The notes: generated by a model not told the origin, from the sequence alone. 50,953 nucleotides of DNA from Leptospira stimsonii (GCF_003545885.1 NZ_QHCT01000015.1:1-50953); one strand, 5' to 3'. Counted from the first letter of the stretch, positions 1 through 17,241 are shown. Numbers and translations are program-made.

Positions 1-65
1 AGATTTCAAATAGGACAAACTCTCTATCGCAGTTTATATGTTGTAAAGGTATATCAATTCAATCA

Positions 66-95
66 AAGCCAAGCTACACAGAGCTTGGCTTTTTT
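66..95 (+). terminator. Rho-independent terminator
   Basis: A 10-bp perfect stem (66-75 with 82-91), a six-base loop and a T run at 90-95 form a textbook intrinsic terminator. It must serve a plus-strand gene lying mostly before the window. One frame has a TAG at 11-13, which could be the end of that gene, but too little is visible to identify it. Confidence 0.8.
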
Positions 96-1773
96 CATTT
101 CAAGCCTGAACTGAAATCAAAACAATGAATACATATTTGAAAACAAAGTAGAGGCGAACTAAGTATATCTTTGTCGTACAGGACTCACGAAGGCCAGGAC
201 ATTGAAGTCTGGATTTTTGTGCTTTAGGGGGAAAAGGAATCGAAATGTCTAAAATGTTGCTTCTATGATTTTCCCCTCGGGCGTGCGAGGAAGATATTGC
301 GTTCATACAAACAAAACTATTTATTTGGCTCGGCTAAATTTCAGACCGAGTGAATGTTTAAATAATTTACCAACACGCCAGCGACTTGGATCTTTTGGAT
401 AATCTTTAAAGATGCCAATATCCTTCAATGGACCATGATCATTTTCAATGCGACTCGTATTGATTCCATTTTTGTTTAAGCGTTCCTGAGCCTGCAGTTC
501 AACTCCGCTTGTGGAGAATAGACTTTTAAATAAATTCAAAATTCAGTGGAATTCTCCGCCTTTAAAGAATCAAACAAGGACAAGCCTGAACTAAATTCTC
601 GAGCTCGATTTGGTCCGGTCAAAAAAGTTAGGTGAAGTTTTTTCGGTATTTTGGGACTCATGGACTCCACTATAGGCGAAATTAAGAATCATGAAGGTCA
701 TTCGTTCAATCGAGATAGAGTGGGACTATTCTTTTGCTGAAAAGACATTTCAAAAATTCTACATTCGAACCGGTTTTTAACCGTCCTATAAAGGGAGGCT
801 TGATTCTTTTGAATCGAAAAACAAGGTAAAGCATGAATCCTAAATTCTTCAAATACTTGTATTTCACGATCGGTGTTTGAAGTTGTTTCTTTAAAAAGCG
901 TGGCTCATTCATTTTAGCAAATCGCCGAGTTTTGCATAAAAAAAATCTGAATCTCCATTCAATTCCTAAAAACTAAGGAAGAGCGTTCCGCTTTTATAAA
1001 GAAGTGAATTCAAAGAAGATGAATTAGAAAATCACATGACGGATTTAATAAGGTAGTTTTTTAGAAAATTATAATTGATTGTTTTTAGAACTCCAGTTTA
1101 TCCAAGGCATTTACCTTGTAAGTCGTTCTTTTTTTATCATGTTTCTTTCTTACAAAGAAGAATTCACTTTTTCTGTTTTTCTCTCGAGAATGGTCAATTT
1201 TGATCGAGCACTCAAATTAAACGGAGATTTTCTATCGCTGATCTAAATACCATTTCGGCAAATCTCAAATTATTGATCTGATGCTATTCCAAAGTGCTCA
1301 ATCGAAGGTAATTCGAGCTGGCAAATCTAGGAAAAGATATAAAGAATCATTCGCTAAGAAAATTTAAATGAGCAAACTGACACCGAAGGTTGGTTTCATC
1401 CGAGATCGCTATCGATCTTGGAAAATTATGGCGAACTCATTTCTACTTTAATAGATTTTCAATTTCCTCAGTTCATTGCGTTTTTTGTTTCAAAGTATAA
1501 TTTGATGTCTTTGCATAGGAACGAATTTTGGTAGAATTGAACTTTTGGCCGAAGTTACGACCATTCTTTTTTTCAAAGCGAAATTCATCTTAGAAAAAAA
1601 AGTGCAAATTTTAACAGGAAACATCCTATACCTAAACTCGAAAGAACTGTTTTCAGTATGGGGAAATAAAAAAATCTAACTCCGTAAGTCACATTCGACC
1701 ACTTTCCAACAATCGAGGAAGCAAAGAAACAGGGAAGAATTCCAAATCAAAGCGAGTTTCCACATCGGATCTT
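96..1773. other. Gene-poor, probably decayed region
   Basis: About 1.7 kb with no convincing gene. It is more A+T rich than the core genes that follow and stop codons are frequent in all frames. A TTG-started 72-codon minus-strand frame (321-539) is a weak candidate, listed separately. Another open stretch of about 58 codons on the plus strand (roughly 1358-1531) has protein-like composition but no start codon and no recognisable family. I see no tRNA, repeat array or complete transposon. The position next to DUF1564 genes and a transposase fragment suggests a degraded accessory segment. Confidence 0.5.
321..539 (-). CDS. Small hypothetical protein, doubtful
   Basis: This 72-codon frame encodes a hydrophilic, basic peptide without signal peptide or membrane segment. 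Its start would be TTG, and an in-frame stop lies two codons upstream. A GGAG lies about 20 bases before the start, which is too far to be a good ribosome binding site. The composition is protein-like, so it may be a remnant of a longer gene. I recognise no family. A chance open frame is about as likely. Confidence 0.2.
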   Translation of the reverse strand: MNLFKSLFSTSGVELQAQERLNKNGINTSRIENDHGPLKDIGIFKDYPKDPSRWRVGKLFKHSLGLKFSRAK

Positions 1774-2229
1774 TTGATTCCAAAACGACATCTTAAATCT
1801 TTGCAAAGGAAAATTTTGAAGTTTGGTTCTCTAAAGAAATTTCTTCATTTTCTACTCCTAACGAATCGTTCAAAGTTTCGATCGCTCTGTATCATTCCAA
1901 AGAATGAAAAAACAATTTATCAAAGTATAAATCAGGACTTAGTGCGATTTTCGTTTCGACCTGATTCTGCCGATTGGGCGGAATTACGAGTTCTCGCAAG
2001 ATATTATGGCCTTTCGATCTGCAATTTGTTCGTCATTCTCCTAGAGATTGGAGAGGAGGGATCGTCTTCAAGCGGGTCCCCTCCTTTTCTCCCCTACAAA
2101 GCCAAAAGTTTGGACAGTAAAAGAAATGAGATGACCTTGATTCAAAGGATTCTACCTGGAAGAAGGTATATTTCCTTTTCCCTTTTTCTTAGAGGGAATT
2201 TATCGAGAAAGTTTGCTTCTGATTCTTAA
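1774..2229 (+). CDS. DUF1564 family protein, 5' end possibly damaged
   Basis: Function unknown. The core has the DUF1564 signature: LVRFSFRP, then a D-W pair, an E-L pair and a hydrophobic G-x-S-x-C segment ending FVxLLE, at about residues 50-90. The second gene at 2376-2954 carries the same pattern. The only usable start in frame is TTG at 1774, with no clear ribosome binding site. The frame is open back to 1636, and an ATG at 1658 sits in another frame before a G run and an A-rich run. One extra base there would join it to this frame and add a basic N-terminus of about 39 residues. The gene may therefore be a recent frameshift mutant. Basic, small and lacking a signal peptide, the protein is probably cytoplasmic. 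Confidence 0.55.
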   Translation: MIPKRHLKSLQRKILKFGSLKKFLHFLLLTNRSKFRSLCIIPKNEKTIYQSINQDLVRFSFRPDSADWAELRVLARYYGLSICNLFVILLEIGEEGSSSSGSPPFLPYKAKSLDSKRNEMTLIQRILPGRRYISFSLFLRGNLSRKFASDS

Positions 2230-2375
2230 TCCTCCTAAGACCGGGTGTTCGCAAATTTTGGCTGGTCTTCCGTCCCAAAAAAATCATAGAAGAATGGCCC
2301 TTAAAAAAATTGAAAAAGCACAATTTTTTTTCTGAAAATCGCTCTTCGTCGAAACTTCTCGGAACCGGAATCGGT

Positions 2376-3240
<865 letters not shown>

Positions 3241-3391
3241 ACAGAGACCTAAAAAACTTTCATAAAAGAGGAACTTCCTTGACCCTTCTTCAGATCTAAA
3301 TTTGAGAATATAGTAAATATTTTCTTGAAACTGAAGATTCCGGTCTTAGAGTGTTCGAATCTTAGTCATTAAGAAAATTTTGGAGTGTAGG

Positions 3392-4132
<741 letters not shown>

Positions 4133-4146
4133 TTTTGAAATAGAGA

Positions 4147-4194
4147 TATTTTTCTTAAAAGAGGACGGAACTCCGCCTTCTTTTAAGAAAAAAC
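4147..4194. terminator. Long bidirectional hairpin between convergent genes
   Basis: A near-perfect hairpin of about 20 bp lies between the convergent genes ending at 4132 and 4224. The outer arms are T/A-rich (4151-4162 with 4179-4190) and can act in both directions. The tip of the hairpin is CGGAACTCCG, the core of a short palindrome that recurs in other gaps of this window (about 10434, 17412 and 49215). Confidence 0.65.
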
Positions 4195-4223
4195 GCTTCT
4201 GGAACGAAGGTAGAATGTAAGAA

Positions 4224-5981
4224 TTATCCCTTCTCTTTCTCTATGTATTTTTCGAGATCGATCAGGTCCGTAAGCCAATCGGAAACATTTCCTGCCCTGT
4301 CCTTGATTCTTGCTTGGAGGAGGAGTCGCCTCTTGTATTTCCCGAAAACTTTCGGAATTTTTACAAGGATCATCTTTCGATCGGATTCAAATTCATAAGG
4401 ATACGTTTCTCCATCCAATAAGATTTCCGCCCCACCTCCGTAGCCCGAACCAATGTCCGATACGGAATACATTCTTTCTATGATAGAATTTGGACGGATC
4501 TCCGTTTCAAATCTATGACGGGAGATCAAAAAGGGATGTTCAATCTTCGGTTTTGAACGGTCTTCCAGAACAGCGACGATTCCTATTTTGTTTAAAATGG
4601 CGTTCATTCCGTCAACCGAGGGCGTAGTTTTCAGAACTCCCCATCGTTTTGTCCCTTCTTCAAAAAGGTAAAGATTTTCTCCTTTTCCTAATCTTCGTCC
4701 TTTCCAGAGAAATTTCGCTTCTCCGGACCAACTTATACCGGTGGATTCGATTTCAATCAAATCACTCTTAAGAATCAATCCTTCCGGTAAGATGAAATCG
4801 GCCGGTCTTCCGACCTTTTCAAAGAGAATATTACCTTTCCCGAAAGTGTTTCCTTTCGGAGTAAGAAGAGAAAATCTTCTCTCGGGTGAAAAAAATTCGT
4901 TGGAAGTGGTTTTTTCAATTCTTCCTTTCGATCCCGTATTGAGAATTCGGAGTTTCAAAGAAGAGATATTGCCCTCTTTGTCCCCCGCAATGATTTCGAG
5001 AGGAATTTCTTCTCCCTCTCGAAAAAGTTTCAGGTCGATACTCGGTTTGAGCGTCGGAAAAAGATTGTAAACATAGACGGGTGGGTTGAGAGAAGAACGA
5101 TTGGAATCGTAAATGGATTGGTGGTCTCTCGCCTCCGCATAACTCATTTTTTCAAATTTTCTTTCGTATAGAATCTGAAGTCCGGAAAGAAGTCTCGCGA
5201 AATAGACGTTATTTTTGTTCCTCGAATTCATCCTATCAAAGGCGCCTAACTTAATTCGAACTTCTCCTCCGACTTTGAGCGGTTCCGGATCGTTTGTCTC
5301 GTAAACCCCATTCTCTTTTTTTATCAGAGGAATTCGAAACTTCTCTCCGTCGGACGAATCAACGTACAAAACCAACATTTCGGGCGGAGTTCCGTCCCTA
5401 TCCGTCATTCTTAAATAAGCGAGCGGATTGAAGATGTCCCCATTCCCATGGAGTTCAAAGTGTAGATGTGGAACACCGGTTCCGGATTCTCCAATCCTTG
5501 CGACTGCTTGACCTTGTTTTATCGAAAATCTCTGATCGGAAAATTTGACCGAAAAAATTCCGTCGCTCAGAAGATGAAGCGCCTGTCTGAGATTCTCCAA
5601 TTCTTTCTTTGCACCTTCTAAATTGAATAGGTGGGCGAACTTTGCCCGCAACCCGGAAGGAGAACGGACCATCAGATTTAGGCCGTATCCGGTCGGTGAT
5701 TCTGAAATCGATTCTACAAATCCGTCAAAGGGCGCGATGGCCGGAAGACCGTTCACATGAAAGGTTTTAAAGTCCGCTCCCATGTGCAAGTGGTGCACTC
5801 TGTATTCGGCAAAGGAACCGGAGATCGGAGTCTGAAACTCCATCGGAAACCGAAGTTTTCCCTGAAGTTCGGGAAATAAGAGAAGTTCTGGACGGTCCTC
5901 CGCGCTCAGCGCGCTCAGCGCACTCAGAGCAAGGAATAGGATTCCACAGAAGAAACCTTTAAAAAGAAAGAATCGATTCAT
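4224..5981 (-). CDS. M23 family (LytM-like) metallopeptidase, exported
   Basis: Probable periplasmic peptidoglycan endopeptidase of family M23, or a non-catalytic activator of one. The M23 domain covers about residues 40-190. Zinc-site motifs are visible: H66-x3-D70 in HMGADFK, H117 in FAHL and H172-L-H174 in HLHFEL, so it is likely active. The following 400 residues show beta-rich segments and no family I recognise. ATG 5981 is chosen because it begins a signal peptide, with GGGAGG directly before it. A TTG at 6065 would add 28 residues ahead of the signal. The signal peptide contains a threefold LSA repeat encoded by a 9-bp tandem repeat (5902-5928). The gene is divergent from the LptE-like gene. 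Confidence 0.85.
   Translation of the reverse strand: MNRFFLFKGFFCGILFLALSALSALSAEDRPELLLFPELQGKLRFPMEFQTPISGSFAEYRVHHLHMGADFKTFHVNGLPAIAPFDGFVESISESPTGYGLNLMVRSPSGLRAKFAHLFNLEGAKKELENLRQALHLLSDGIFSVKFSDQRFSIKQGQAVARIGESGTGVPHLHFELHGNGDIFNPLAYLRMTDRDGTPPEMLVLYVDSSDGEKFRIPLIKKENGVYETNDPEPLKVGGEVRIKLGAFDRMNSRNKNNVYFARLLSGLQILYERKFEKMSYAEARDHQSIYDSNRSSLNPPVYVYNLFPTLKPSIDLKLFREGEEIPLEIIAGDKEGNISSLKLRILNTGSKGRIEKTTSNEFFSPERRFSLLTPKGNTFGKGNILFEKVGRPADFILPEGLILKSDLIEIESTGISWSGEAKFLWKGRRLGKGENLYLFEEGTKRWGVLKTTPSVDGMNAILNKIGIVAVLEDRSKPKIEHPFLISRHRFETEIRPNSIIERMYSVSDIGSGYGGGAEILLDGETYPYEFESDRKMILVKIPKVFGKYKRRLLLQARIKDRAGNVSDWLTDLIDLEKYIEKEKG
5902..5928. repeat. 9-bp tandem repeat, three copies
   Basis: Three head-to-tail copies of GCGCTCAGC (the third with two mismatches) lie inside the signal peptide of the M23 peptidase and encode Leu-Ser-Ala repeats. 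The unit is a multiple of three, so copy-number change would lengthen or shorten the hydrophobic segment without breaking the frame. Confidence 0.8.
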
Positions 5982-6082
5982 CCTCCCAAGAAAATGGAAT
6001 TGAATTCGGAATTTGTAAAGCCGAAAAGCACATCCGAAAAATCTCTTGCCCGGAGGTACGACCAAGAAAGATCCTTCTAACT

Positions 6083-6643
6083 ATGTTCTTTGGCCGTCTG
6101 GCATTTTCGATCCTAACGATCCTCTTCCTTTTTTCCTGCACGTATTTTACGAGAGAACCGAGAAACCCTCCTAAGATCGACGGGGTTCCGATTCCCGACG
6201 ATCAGAGAAGACTCTACGTTCAAAATTTCCGAAACAATTCTTATGGAATGGGAATACAAACTCTCCTTACCGAATTGGTTCGTTCGGAGATCGATTCGAG
6301 AGGAAGATTTATCCAAACGAGAGAGAAGTCACTCGCGGCCTATCGCCTCTACGGAGAAATCGTTCACTATCAGCTTGTTGGAAATCTCTTGGATCAAGGA
6401 GGGCAAGCGATCTCCCGAGAAATGTCCGTCATCGTCCGACTCGAACTCCAGAAAGCCGGGGGACAAAAAATTCCCTTGGAAAGAGAGGAGATTCAGGTTA
6501 GAATTATGTTTTCAGATCAAGTTGGATTTCGCGAGAGCGAGAGCCAAGCCCAGTCCCGTCTCCTAAAAATCATGGCAGTCCGAATCTCCGAAGAGATGGA
6601 AAGAGCCTGGTATTTTTCTATTGCCGGAAAGATTGATCCCTGA
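6083..6643 (+). CDS. lptE: LptE-like LPS-assembly lipoprotein
   Basis: A 186-residue lipoprotein. The N-terminus is hydrophobic and ends in a lipobox with the lipidated cysteine at C19 (LFLFSC). The mature protein has the LptE/RlpB layout: a strand with VQNFRNNS, a helix GIQTLLTELVRSEI, then alternating strands (YRLYGEIVHYQLVG, MSVIVRLELQ) and a C-terminal helix (SRLLKIMAVRISEEMERAW). LptE plugs the LptD channel that inserts lipopolysaccharide into the outer membrane. The match is by pattern rather than long identity, so the assignment is probable. It precedes the Fur gene by about 30 bases and may be co-transcribed with it. Confidence 0.65.
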   Translation: MFFGRLAFSILTILFLFSCTYFTREPRNPPKIDGVPIPDDQRRLYVQNFRNNSYGMGIQTLLTELVRSEIDSRGRFIQTREKSLAAYRLYGEIVHYQLVGNLLDQGGQAISREMSVIVRLELQKAGGQKIPLEREEIQVRIMFSDQVGFRESESQAQSRLLKIMAVRISEEMERAWYFSIAGKIDP

Positions 6644-6674
6644 TAATCTTGACCCGCCCCTTGAGTAATCTCTT

Positions 6675-7153
6675 ATGAACCGAGAAAAACAAGAAGCCAT
6701 CTTAAACAAAACAGAACCCGCCGTCCGCATGGAAATGCAGACGTTTTCAGAATACCTTCAGAAAGAAGGACTCAAGATCACCAGTCAGAGAATGTTAGTT
6801 GCGGAGAGAATTTTTTCTCTTCACAATCACTTCACTGCGGAAGGCCTCTTGGAAGAATTCAAGGACCAAAGAGATCAAATCTCTAAGGCAACGATTTATA
6901 GAATTCTTTCGATCATGGTCTCCGCAGGTCTTCTCCAAGAACATAACTTCGGAAAAGATTACAAATACTACGAACATATCATCGGACACAAACACCACGA
7001 TCATATCATCTGCACAGTCTGCGGAAAAATTGTAGAATTTGTAGACGAAAGAATCGAACAGCTTCAAGAGCAAGCGGCGAAAGACAATGGATTCCGAATC
7101 ACAGGTCACAGTTTAAACATCTACGGAACCTGTAGCGAACACACTTCCGGTAG

Positions 7154-7157
<4 letters not shown>
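6675..7157 (+). CDS. fur: Fur family metal-dependent regulator
   Basis: A 160-residue winged-helix repressor of the Fur family. The recognition helix reads [12 protein letters not shown], with Arg76 at the position that is Arg in Fur and Asn in Bacillus PerR. The regulatory metal site includes HHDH (107-110) and Glu121 in GKIVEF, where PerR has Asp. Both features favour Fur-type (iron) sensing over peroxide sensing. Only one CxxC (C113, C116) is present, with a lone C153 near the C-terminus, so a structural zinc site would be incomplete. Leptospira carry several Fur-like paralogues, so which one this is cannot be settled here. The stop codon overlaps the tgt start (ATGA), implying translational coupling. 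Confidence 0.85.
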
Positions 7158-8293
<1,136 letters not shown>

Positions 8294-8344
8294 CCTTTCC
8301 TTTAGTAGAGCTGGCCGGAAAGAGACAGAAAGGAGTTGCTGATT

Positions 8345-8684
<340 letters not shown>

Positions 8685-8730
8685 GATCGGATTCTTAATT
8701 TATCCTACCTTTTCTGAACCTGGTGCCGCA

Positions 8731-10377
8731 ATGAAATCAATCCAAAGAAAAATATCCTCCGCTTTTATAATTTTACTTACGGGCGTCCTAATTGCCTGTG
8801 GTGCTGAACTTCCGATTCAGGAGTTAAGTGACGCAAAGAATTCGATTACGAGAGCAAAATCTGCCGGTGCGGAAAAATACGCACCTGCGGAATTAGAAGA
8901 AGCTCGTAAGAGTCTATTGAACGCGCACCAGAAAGCTTCCGAAGAAGATTTGGCGGAAACAAAAAAGTCTGCCGAATATGCGAGAGCGAAAGCGTTAGAC
9001 GCTTCCGAAAAATCCTTTCCTTCCGCTGTTGACGAAGCAAGAAAGGAATCTACTTCCTCGATCGATTCTGCGGACGAAGCGTATGCGGCTCAGTTGGCAT
9101 CGGAACCTTATAATTCTGCGGTTCAGCTTCGTAAAGAAGGAGACACGCTTCGGGAAACTGCGGATAGAACCTTAGAATCGTATCCAAGAGAATCCGGAGA
9201 TGATGCAAAGTTAAGAACTCGTCTGGCCGCCTTTGATCAGTATGAAGCATCACGTCAAAAATATGCCGATTCCAAAAAAGCCGCGGATGAATCGAAGGTG
9301 TTGGCTCTTTCTCAGAAACAACAACTCATCGATTCTCTTGCCGATATCGAAAAAAATCTAAACGACGCGGACAAGTATGCGGAAGGGAAAGATCCTGAAG
9401 TTTCGGAAACAAGAAATCGTCTCGATTCCGCTAAGACAAAGATTGAAGACGGAAAAATCAAAGACGGCTATGCCGATATTGATGAAATCCGTAAGAAGTC
9501 CGGAGAACTCGTAGCAAAAAATATCAAAGCGTATGCAGAAAAGCAAAAGGAACTCGCGAAACAAAGTATCGCATCCGCCACGACTAAATTAGCATCTTTT
9601 GATAAAACAAAAATCAACGCTTCCAGAGATTTCCAAGTATCTTACCAAAGAGCGGAAGAGAATCTAAAGGCCGCAGAAGAATCCAGAGTTTCCGCTGAAG
9701 ATCTTTATTCATCTGAAAAATACGAAGATTCCATTGCAAGGTCCGAAGAAGCCATTCGTCTTTCCAGAATTGTGGTCGATCAGTCCGCCGAACTCGCTGA
9801 GAGAATGGAAAGAAAGACATCCAGTGATAAAGTTGCTAACCGCGATACGAAAACCGGAAAAGATGGAAAAACCGACAAAACGGAAACCACGGATGGAAAG
9901 AATTCTTCTCAAAAATGGGGAGAAGATGGTCTTCCGGAAGGTTGGAAACGTTATGTGGTTCGTAAAAAAGTTCCGGCGGATTGTCTCTGGAGAATCGCAA
10001 AGGACAAGAGACACTACGGAACTTCGAAACTTTGGAAGAGAATCTACGAGGCGAATCGTGGAAAGATCAGAAATCCAAATCTGATTTTCCCAAAACAAGT
10101 ATTACTCATTCCTCCAGCAAAAGGACCGACGAAGTTTGATAAAACTAAGGCCCCTAGCAAGAAAAAACCGGCCGCGGCAGAAGAAGTAGAGGCTATTGAA
10201 CAAAATCAAAAGCCGGCAACTACGGAAGAAGCAGAGCCTGAAACCGGCGGTGAAGATGCAGAGAGCAAAAAGAAGAATGAAGTGAAGGAACCGGAAACAT
10301 CCGGGGACGAAGCTGGTTCGGAAGCGGCTCCTGAAGAAGAAAACGCCGAAGAGGAAAATCCGGAAAATCTACAGTAA
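8731..10377 (+). CDS. Lipoprotein with DUF4398-like and LysM domains
   Basis: A 548-residue lipoprotein with a lipobox ending LIAC (C23). After the cysteine comes a DUF4398-like region to about residue 130, then a long alanine-, lysine- and glutamate-rich helical section likely to form coiled coils up to about 390. A LysM domain follows at about 407-458 (YVVRKKVPADCLWRIA to FPKQVLLIPP), which binds peptidoglycan. The tail is disordered, first lysine-rich and then very acidic. Together these suggest a lipid-anchored protein bridging a membrane to the cell wall. The frame is open back to 8638, but the signal peptide fixes the start at 8731. It follows the STAS gene by 46 bases. Confidence 0.85.
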   Translation: MKSIQRKISSAFIILLTGVLIACGAELPIQELSDAKNSITRAKSAGAEKYAPAELEEARKSLLNAHQKASEEDLAETKKSAEYARAKALDASEKSFPSAVDEARKESTSSIDSADEAYAAQLASEPYNSAVQLRKEGDTLRETADRTLESYPRESGDDAKLRTRLAAFDQYEASRQKYADSKKAADESKVLALSQKQQLIDSLADIEKNLNDADKYAEGKDPEVSETRNRLDSAKTKIEDGKIKDGYADIDEIRKKSGELVAKNIKAYAEKQKELAKQSIASATTKLASFDKTKINASRDFQVSYQRAEENLKAAEESRVSAEDLYSSEKYEDSIARSEEAIRLSRIVVDQSAELAERMERKTSSDKVANRDTKTGKDGKTDKTETTDGKNSSQKWGEDGLPEGWKRYVVRKKVPADCLWRIAKDKRHYGTSKLWKRIYEANRGKIRNPNLIFPKQVLLIPPAKGPTKFDKTKAPSKKKPAAAEEVEAIEQNQKPATTEEAEPETGGEDAESKKKNEVKEPETSGDEAGSEAAPEEENAEEENPENLQ

Positions 10378-10401
10378 GAATTTCGGTCTTCTGTTGGTGA
10401 A

Positions 10402-10428
10402 GGCTTGGTCTGCGACCAAGCCTTTTTT
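10402..10428 (+). terminator. Rho-independent terminator
   Basis: A nine-base perfect stem (10402-10410 with 10414-10422), a TGC loop and six T residues directly follow the LysM lipoprotein gene. It is a strong intrinsic terminator. Confidence 0.9.
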
Positions 10429-10488
10429 GTATCCGGAGTTCCGTCCACTTTTTCACGGCAATGTCCGCCTCGCGAAGGAAAGCCGTCC

Positions 10489-10995
10489 TTATTTTACAAT
10501 TTCGAAAATTATGCCGATCAATATCGGAAGTCCGGCCAGGACGGCGGCTCCTACGTTGGTCCCACCTTGCTTTTTACATTCTTCCAATTTTTCCATCTCA
10601 TTCAATTTCGAATCTTCTTCTATTTTTTGAGTTTTCTTCGAAATAAAATCCAAGTAAGTAAAATTCCCCATCAGACCAAAGACCAGACTTCCACCTCCAA
10701 AAGCGGAATTTGGAATTTCTTTTTCAAAGAAGTATGTCGCAACAATCGAAGCGCCTATAATCAGCGCGAAGTAAATGATCGAGATCAGATACATCTTCCG
10801 ATAAGAATACCATATCGGACCTAAGAGGATGGCCGCCCAATTCCACGAATAGATTTTCATAGAAGATGAACTTTTTTTCATCTTTCCCCATTTCTTAAAA
10901 TAGTATTCGGCTTGGTTTCCAATAAATTCGCGATTTTGATCTTTCTCAAAACTATTCAAAAGGCTCTCTAATCTTTCTTTTCCTTTACCTTTCAC
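10489..10995 (-). CDS. DUF2628 membrane protein
   Basis: A 168-residue protein of unknown function with the DUF2628 pattern: a charged N-terminal stretch including FIGNQAEYYFKKW, then FNW-like SWNWAAILLGPIWYSYRKMY, followed by hydrophobic segments at about 68-85, 100-112 and 148-165. The tryptophan- and proline-containing motif before the first helix is typical of the family. It sits in the inner membrane. The gene is convergent with the LysM lipoprotein gene and separated from it by the terminator and a GGAACTCC palindrome. Confidence 0.75.
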   Translation of the reverse strand: MKGKGKERLESLLNSFEKDQNREFIGNQAEYYFKKWGKMKKSSSSMKIYSWNWAAILLGPIWYSYRKMYLISIIYFALIIGASIVATYFFEKEIPNSAFGGGSLVFGLMGNFTYLDFISKKTQKIEEDSKLNEMEKLEECKKQGGTNVGAAVLAGLPILIGIIFEIVK

Positions 10996-11434
10996 AAAAA
11001 TCTCCTCTTTCCTTTTTTCGAATGATCGGCGTTATTCTTGCAACCGAGTTTTTCTTTTTTTTAAAATTCCTAAATTTCGCTCTTTTGTTTCGCGTTAGAT
11101 CCACTCAAAGAGTGTTTCTAGGAGGAATCTCTTTCTCGAACGGAAGCCGGTTCTTAGAAGGATTCCTCGGAGAATTTTACGATCGACCTTTAAGAATTTT
11201 CCGGAAAATTGTTCTCCACGATCCCGCCTTTTTGTTTTCGGAATTCCTAGAGAGAATTTCCATTCTCCCTTTTGAAGAAAATTTTTGACATTCTCAGGCG
11301 AATTCTTAAAATTTTCGCTTCTTTGATTTCCGGAGACGGAGCGGTTCACCGAAGAACGGTTTCTTATTTTGTCATTCTCCTTGAAATTCACTTGATTGTG
11401 GCTTCTAAATTGGAAAACATTCTTTTATATTGAA
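10996..11434. other. Intergenic region with the nadC promoter
   Basis: About 440 bases between divergent genes. Weak open frames on both strands have no start signals or recognisable products. The clear element is a promoter at 11285-11312. No riboswitch fold was recognised in the roughly 115-base leader between that promoter and nadC. Confidence 0.55.
11285..11312 (+). promoter_or_regulatory. Sigma-70 type promoter before nadC
   Basis: A perfect -35 box TTGACA (11285-11290) and the -10 box TAAAAT (11307-11312) are separated by 16 bases. Transcription would begin near 11320, leaving a leader of about 115 bases before nadC. Confidence 0.5.
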
Positions 11435-12310
11435 ATGAAGCGCGCTTATATTCATCCTATTTCCTCCGTTACCTATCAAGATTATGAAACCTTGGTTTCC
11501 CTCGCTTGGCAAGAAGACTGTCCCGATGAGGATATTACTTCCGTGTCCCTTTTTTCCCCGGAAAAAAGAGCGCGAGCGAGTCTCAACGCGAGAGAACCCG
11601 GAATTCTTTGCGGATCCGGTGTATTAGAAGTATTGAATGTTCTTTCCGGCGATTCAATCCGGTATGAATTCTTTAAAAAAGATTCGGAAGCGTTCGCAAA
11701 GGGTGATACGCTGTTAAAAATCGAGGGAAGTTTGATCGGAATTCTTCGCATCGAAAGGATTCTTTTGAATTTTCTCCAATATCTTTCCGGAATTTCTACG
11801 CGCACCGGAGAAGTTGTCTCCAAATACGGGAAAAACGGTCTTATGATTTTGGATACGCGCAAGACACTTCCGGGTTATAGAAAACTCGCTAAATACGCGG
11901 TCTTCTGTGGAGGCGGGAGCAATCACAGGCTCAATCTTTCGGAGATGGCAATGATCAAAGACAATCATCTCGCGATGTATTCTTCGGCGCATGAACCGGT
12001 AAATACGATTAAGACCAAATTTCCGGGAAGACTCGTAGAAGTGGAAATCGATTCTCTCTCGCAACTCGAAGATGCAATCACTTCGGGCGCGGACGTGATT
12101 CTACTGGATAACTTTTCCTTGGAAGATTCGAAGGCCGCATACACGGTTCTTAAACAAAAGGCTCCGAATCTTCAGATCGAATTCTCCGGAGGGATCACTC
12201 CCGAAAAGTTGGAAGCGCTTTCGGAATTTTCCGGCGCCGGTGTGAGCATGGGATATCTCACTCATACGACTCGTTTTCTAGATCTCGGTCTGGATATAGA
12301 ACACGATTAA
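11435..12310 (+). CDS. nadC: Nicotinate-nucleotide pyrophosphorylase (carboxylating)
   Basis: Converts quinolinate and PRPP to nicotinate mononucleotide in de novo NAD synthesis. At 291 residues it matches the family. Visible motifs are EDCPDEDITS near the N-terminus, the NFLQYLSGIST helix, LDTRKTLPGYR with the phosphate-binding basic residues, GGGSNHRLNL, MIKDNH, and the barrel end VEVEID, ILLDNF, EFSGGIT and GVSMGYLTHT. ATG 11435 is preferred. A TTG at 11396 would add 13 poorly conserved residues. No strong ribosome binding site is visible. The rsh gene begins two bases after the stop, so the two are one transcription unit. Confidence 0.95.
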   Translation: MKRAYIHPISSVTYQDYETLVSLAWQEDCPDEDITSVSLFSPEKRARASLNAREPGILCGSGVLEVLNVLSGDSIRYEFFKKDSEAFAKGDTLLKIEGSLIGILRIERILLNFLQYLSGISTRTGEVVSKYGKNGLMILDTRKTLPGYRKLAKYAVFCGGGSNHRLNLSEMAMIKDNHLAMYSSAHEPVNTIKTKFPGRLVEVEIDSLSQLEDAITSGADVILLDNFSLEDSKAAYTVLKQKAPNLQIEFSGGITPEKLEALSEFSGAGVSMGYLTHTTRFLDLGLDIEHD

Positions 12311-12312
12311 GA

Positions 12313-14337
<2,025 letters not shown>

Positions 14338-14352
14338 CACGAGGTGATTTTT

Positions 14353-16161
<1,809 letters not shown>

Positions 16162-16173
16162 GTTTTCAACGTT

Positions 16174-17241
<1,068 letters not shown>

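Noticed and set aside
1..1773. CRISPR array or tRNA in the gene-poor first segment
   Set aside because: No regularly spaced direct repeats and no cloverleaf were found on either strand.
10405..10824. A 139-codon plus-strand frame over the terminator and the DUF2628 gene
   Set aside because: It runs through the terminator and antisense of a recognisable membrane protein.
11022..11391. Overlapping open frames on both strands before nadC
   Set aside because: No family, no ribosome binding site, biased composition, and the nadC promoter lies at the end of this stretch.
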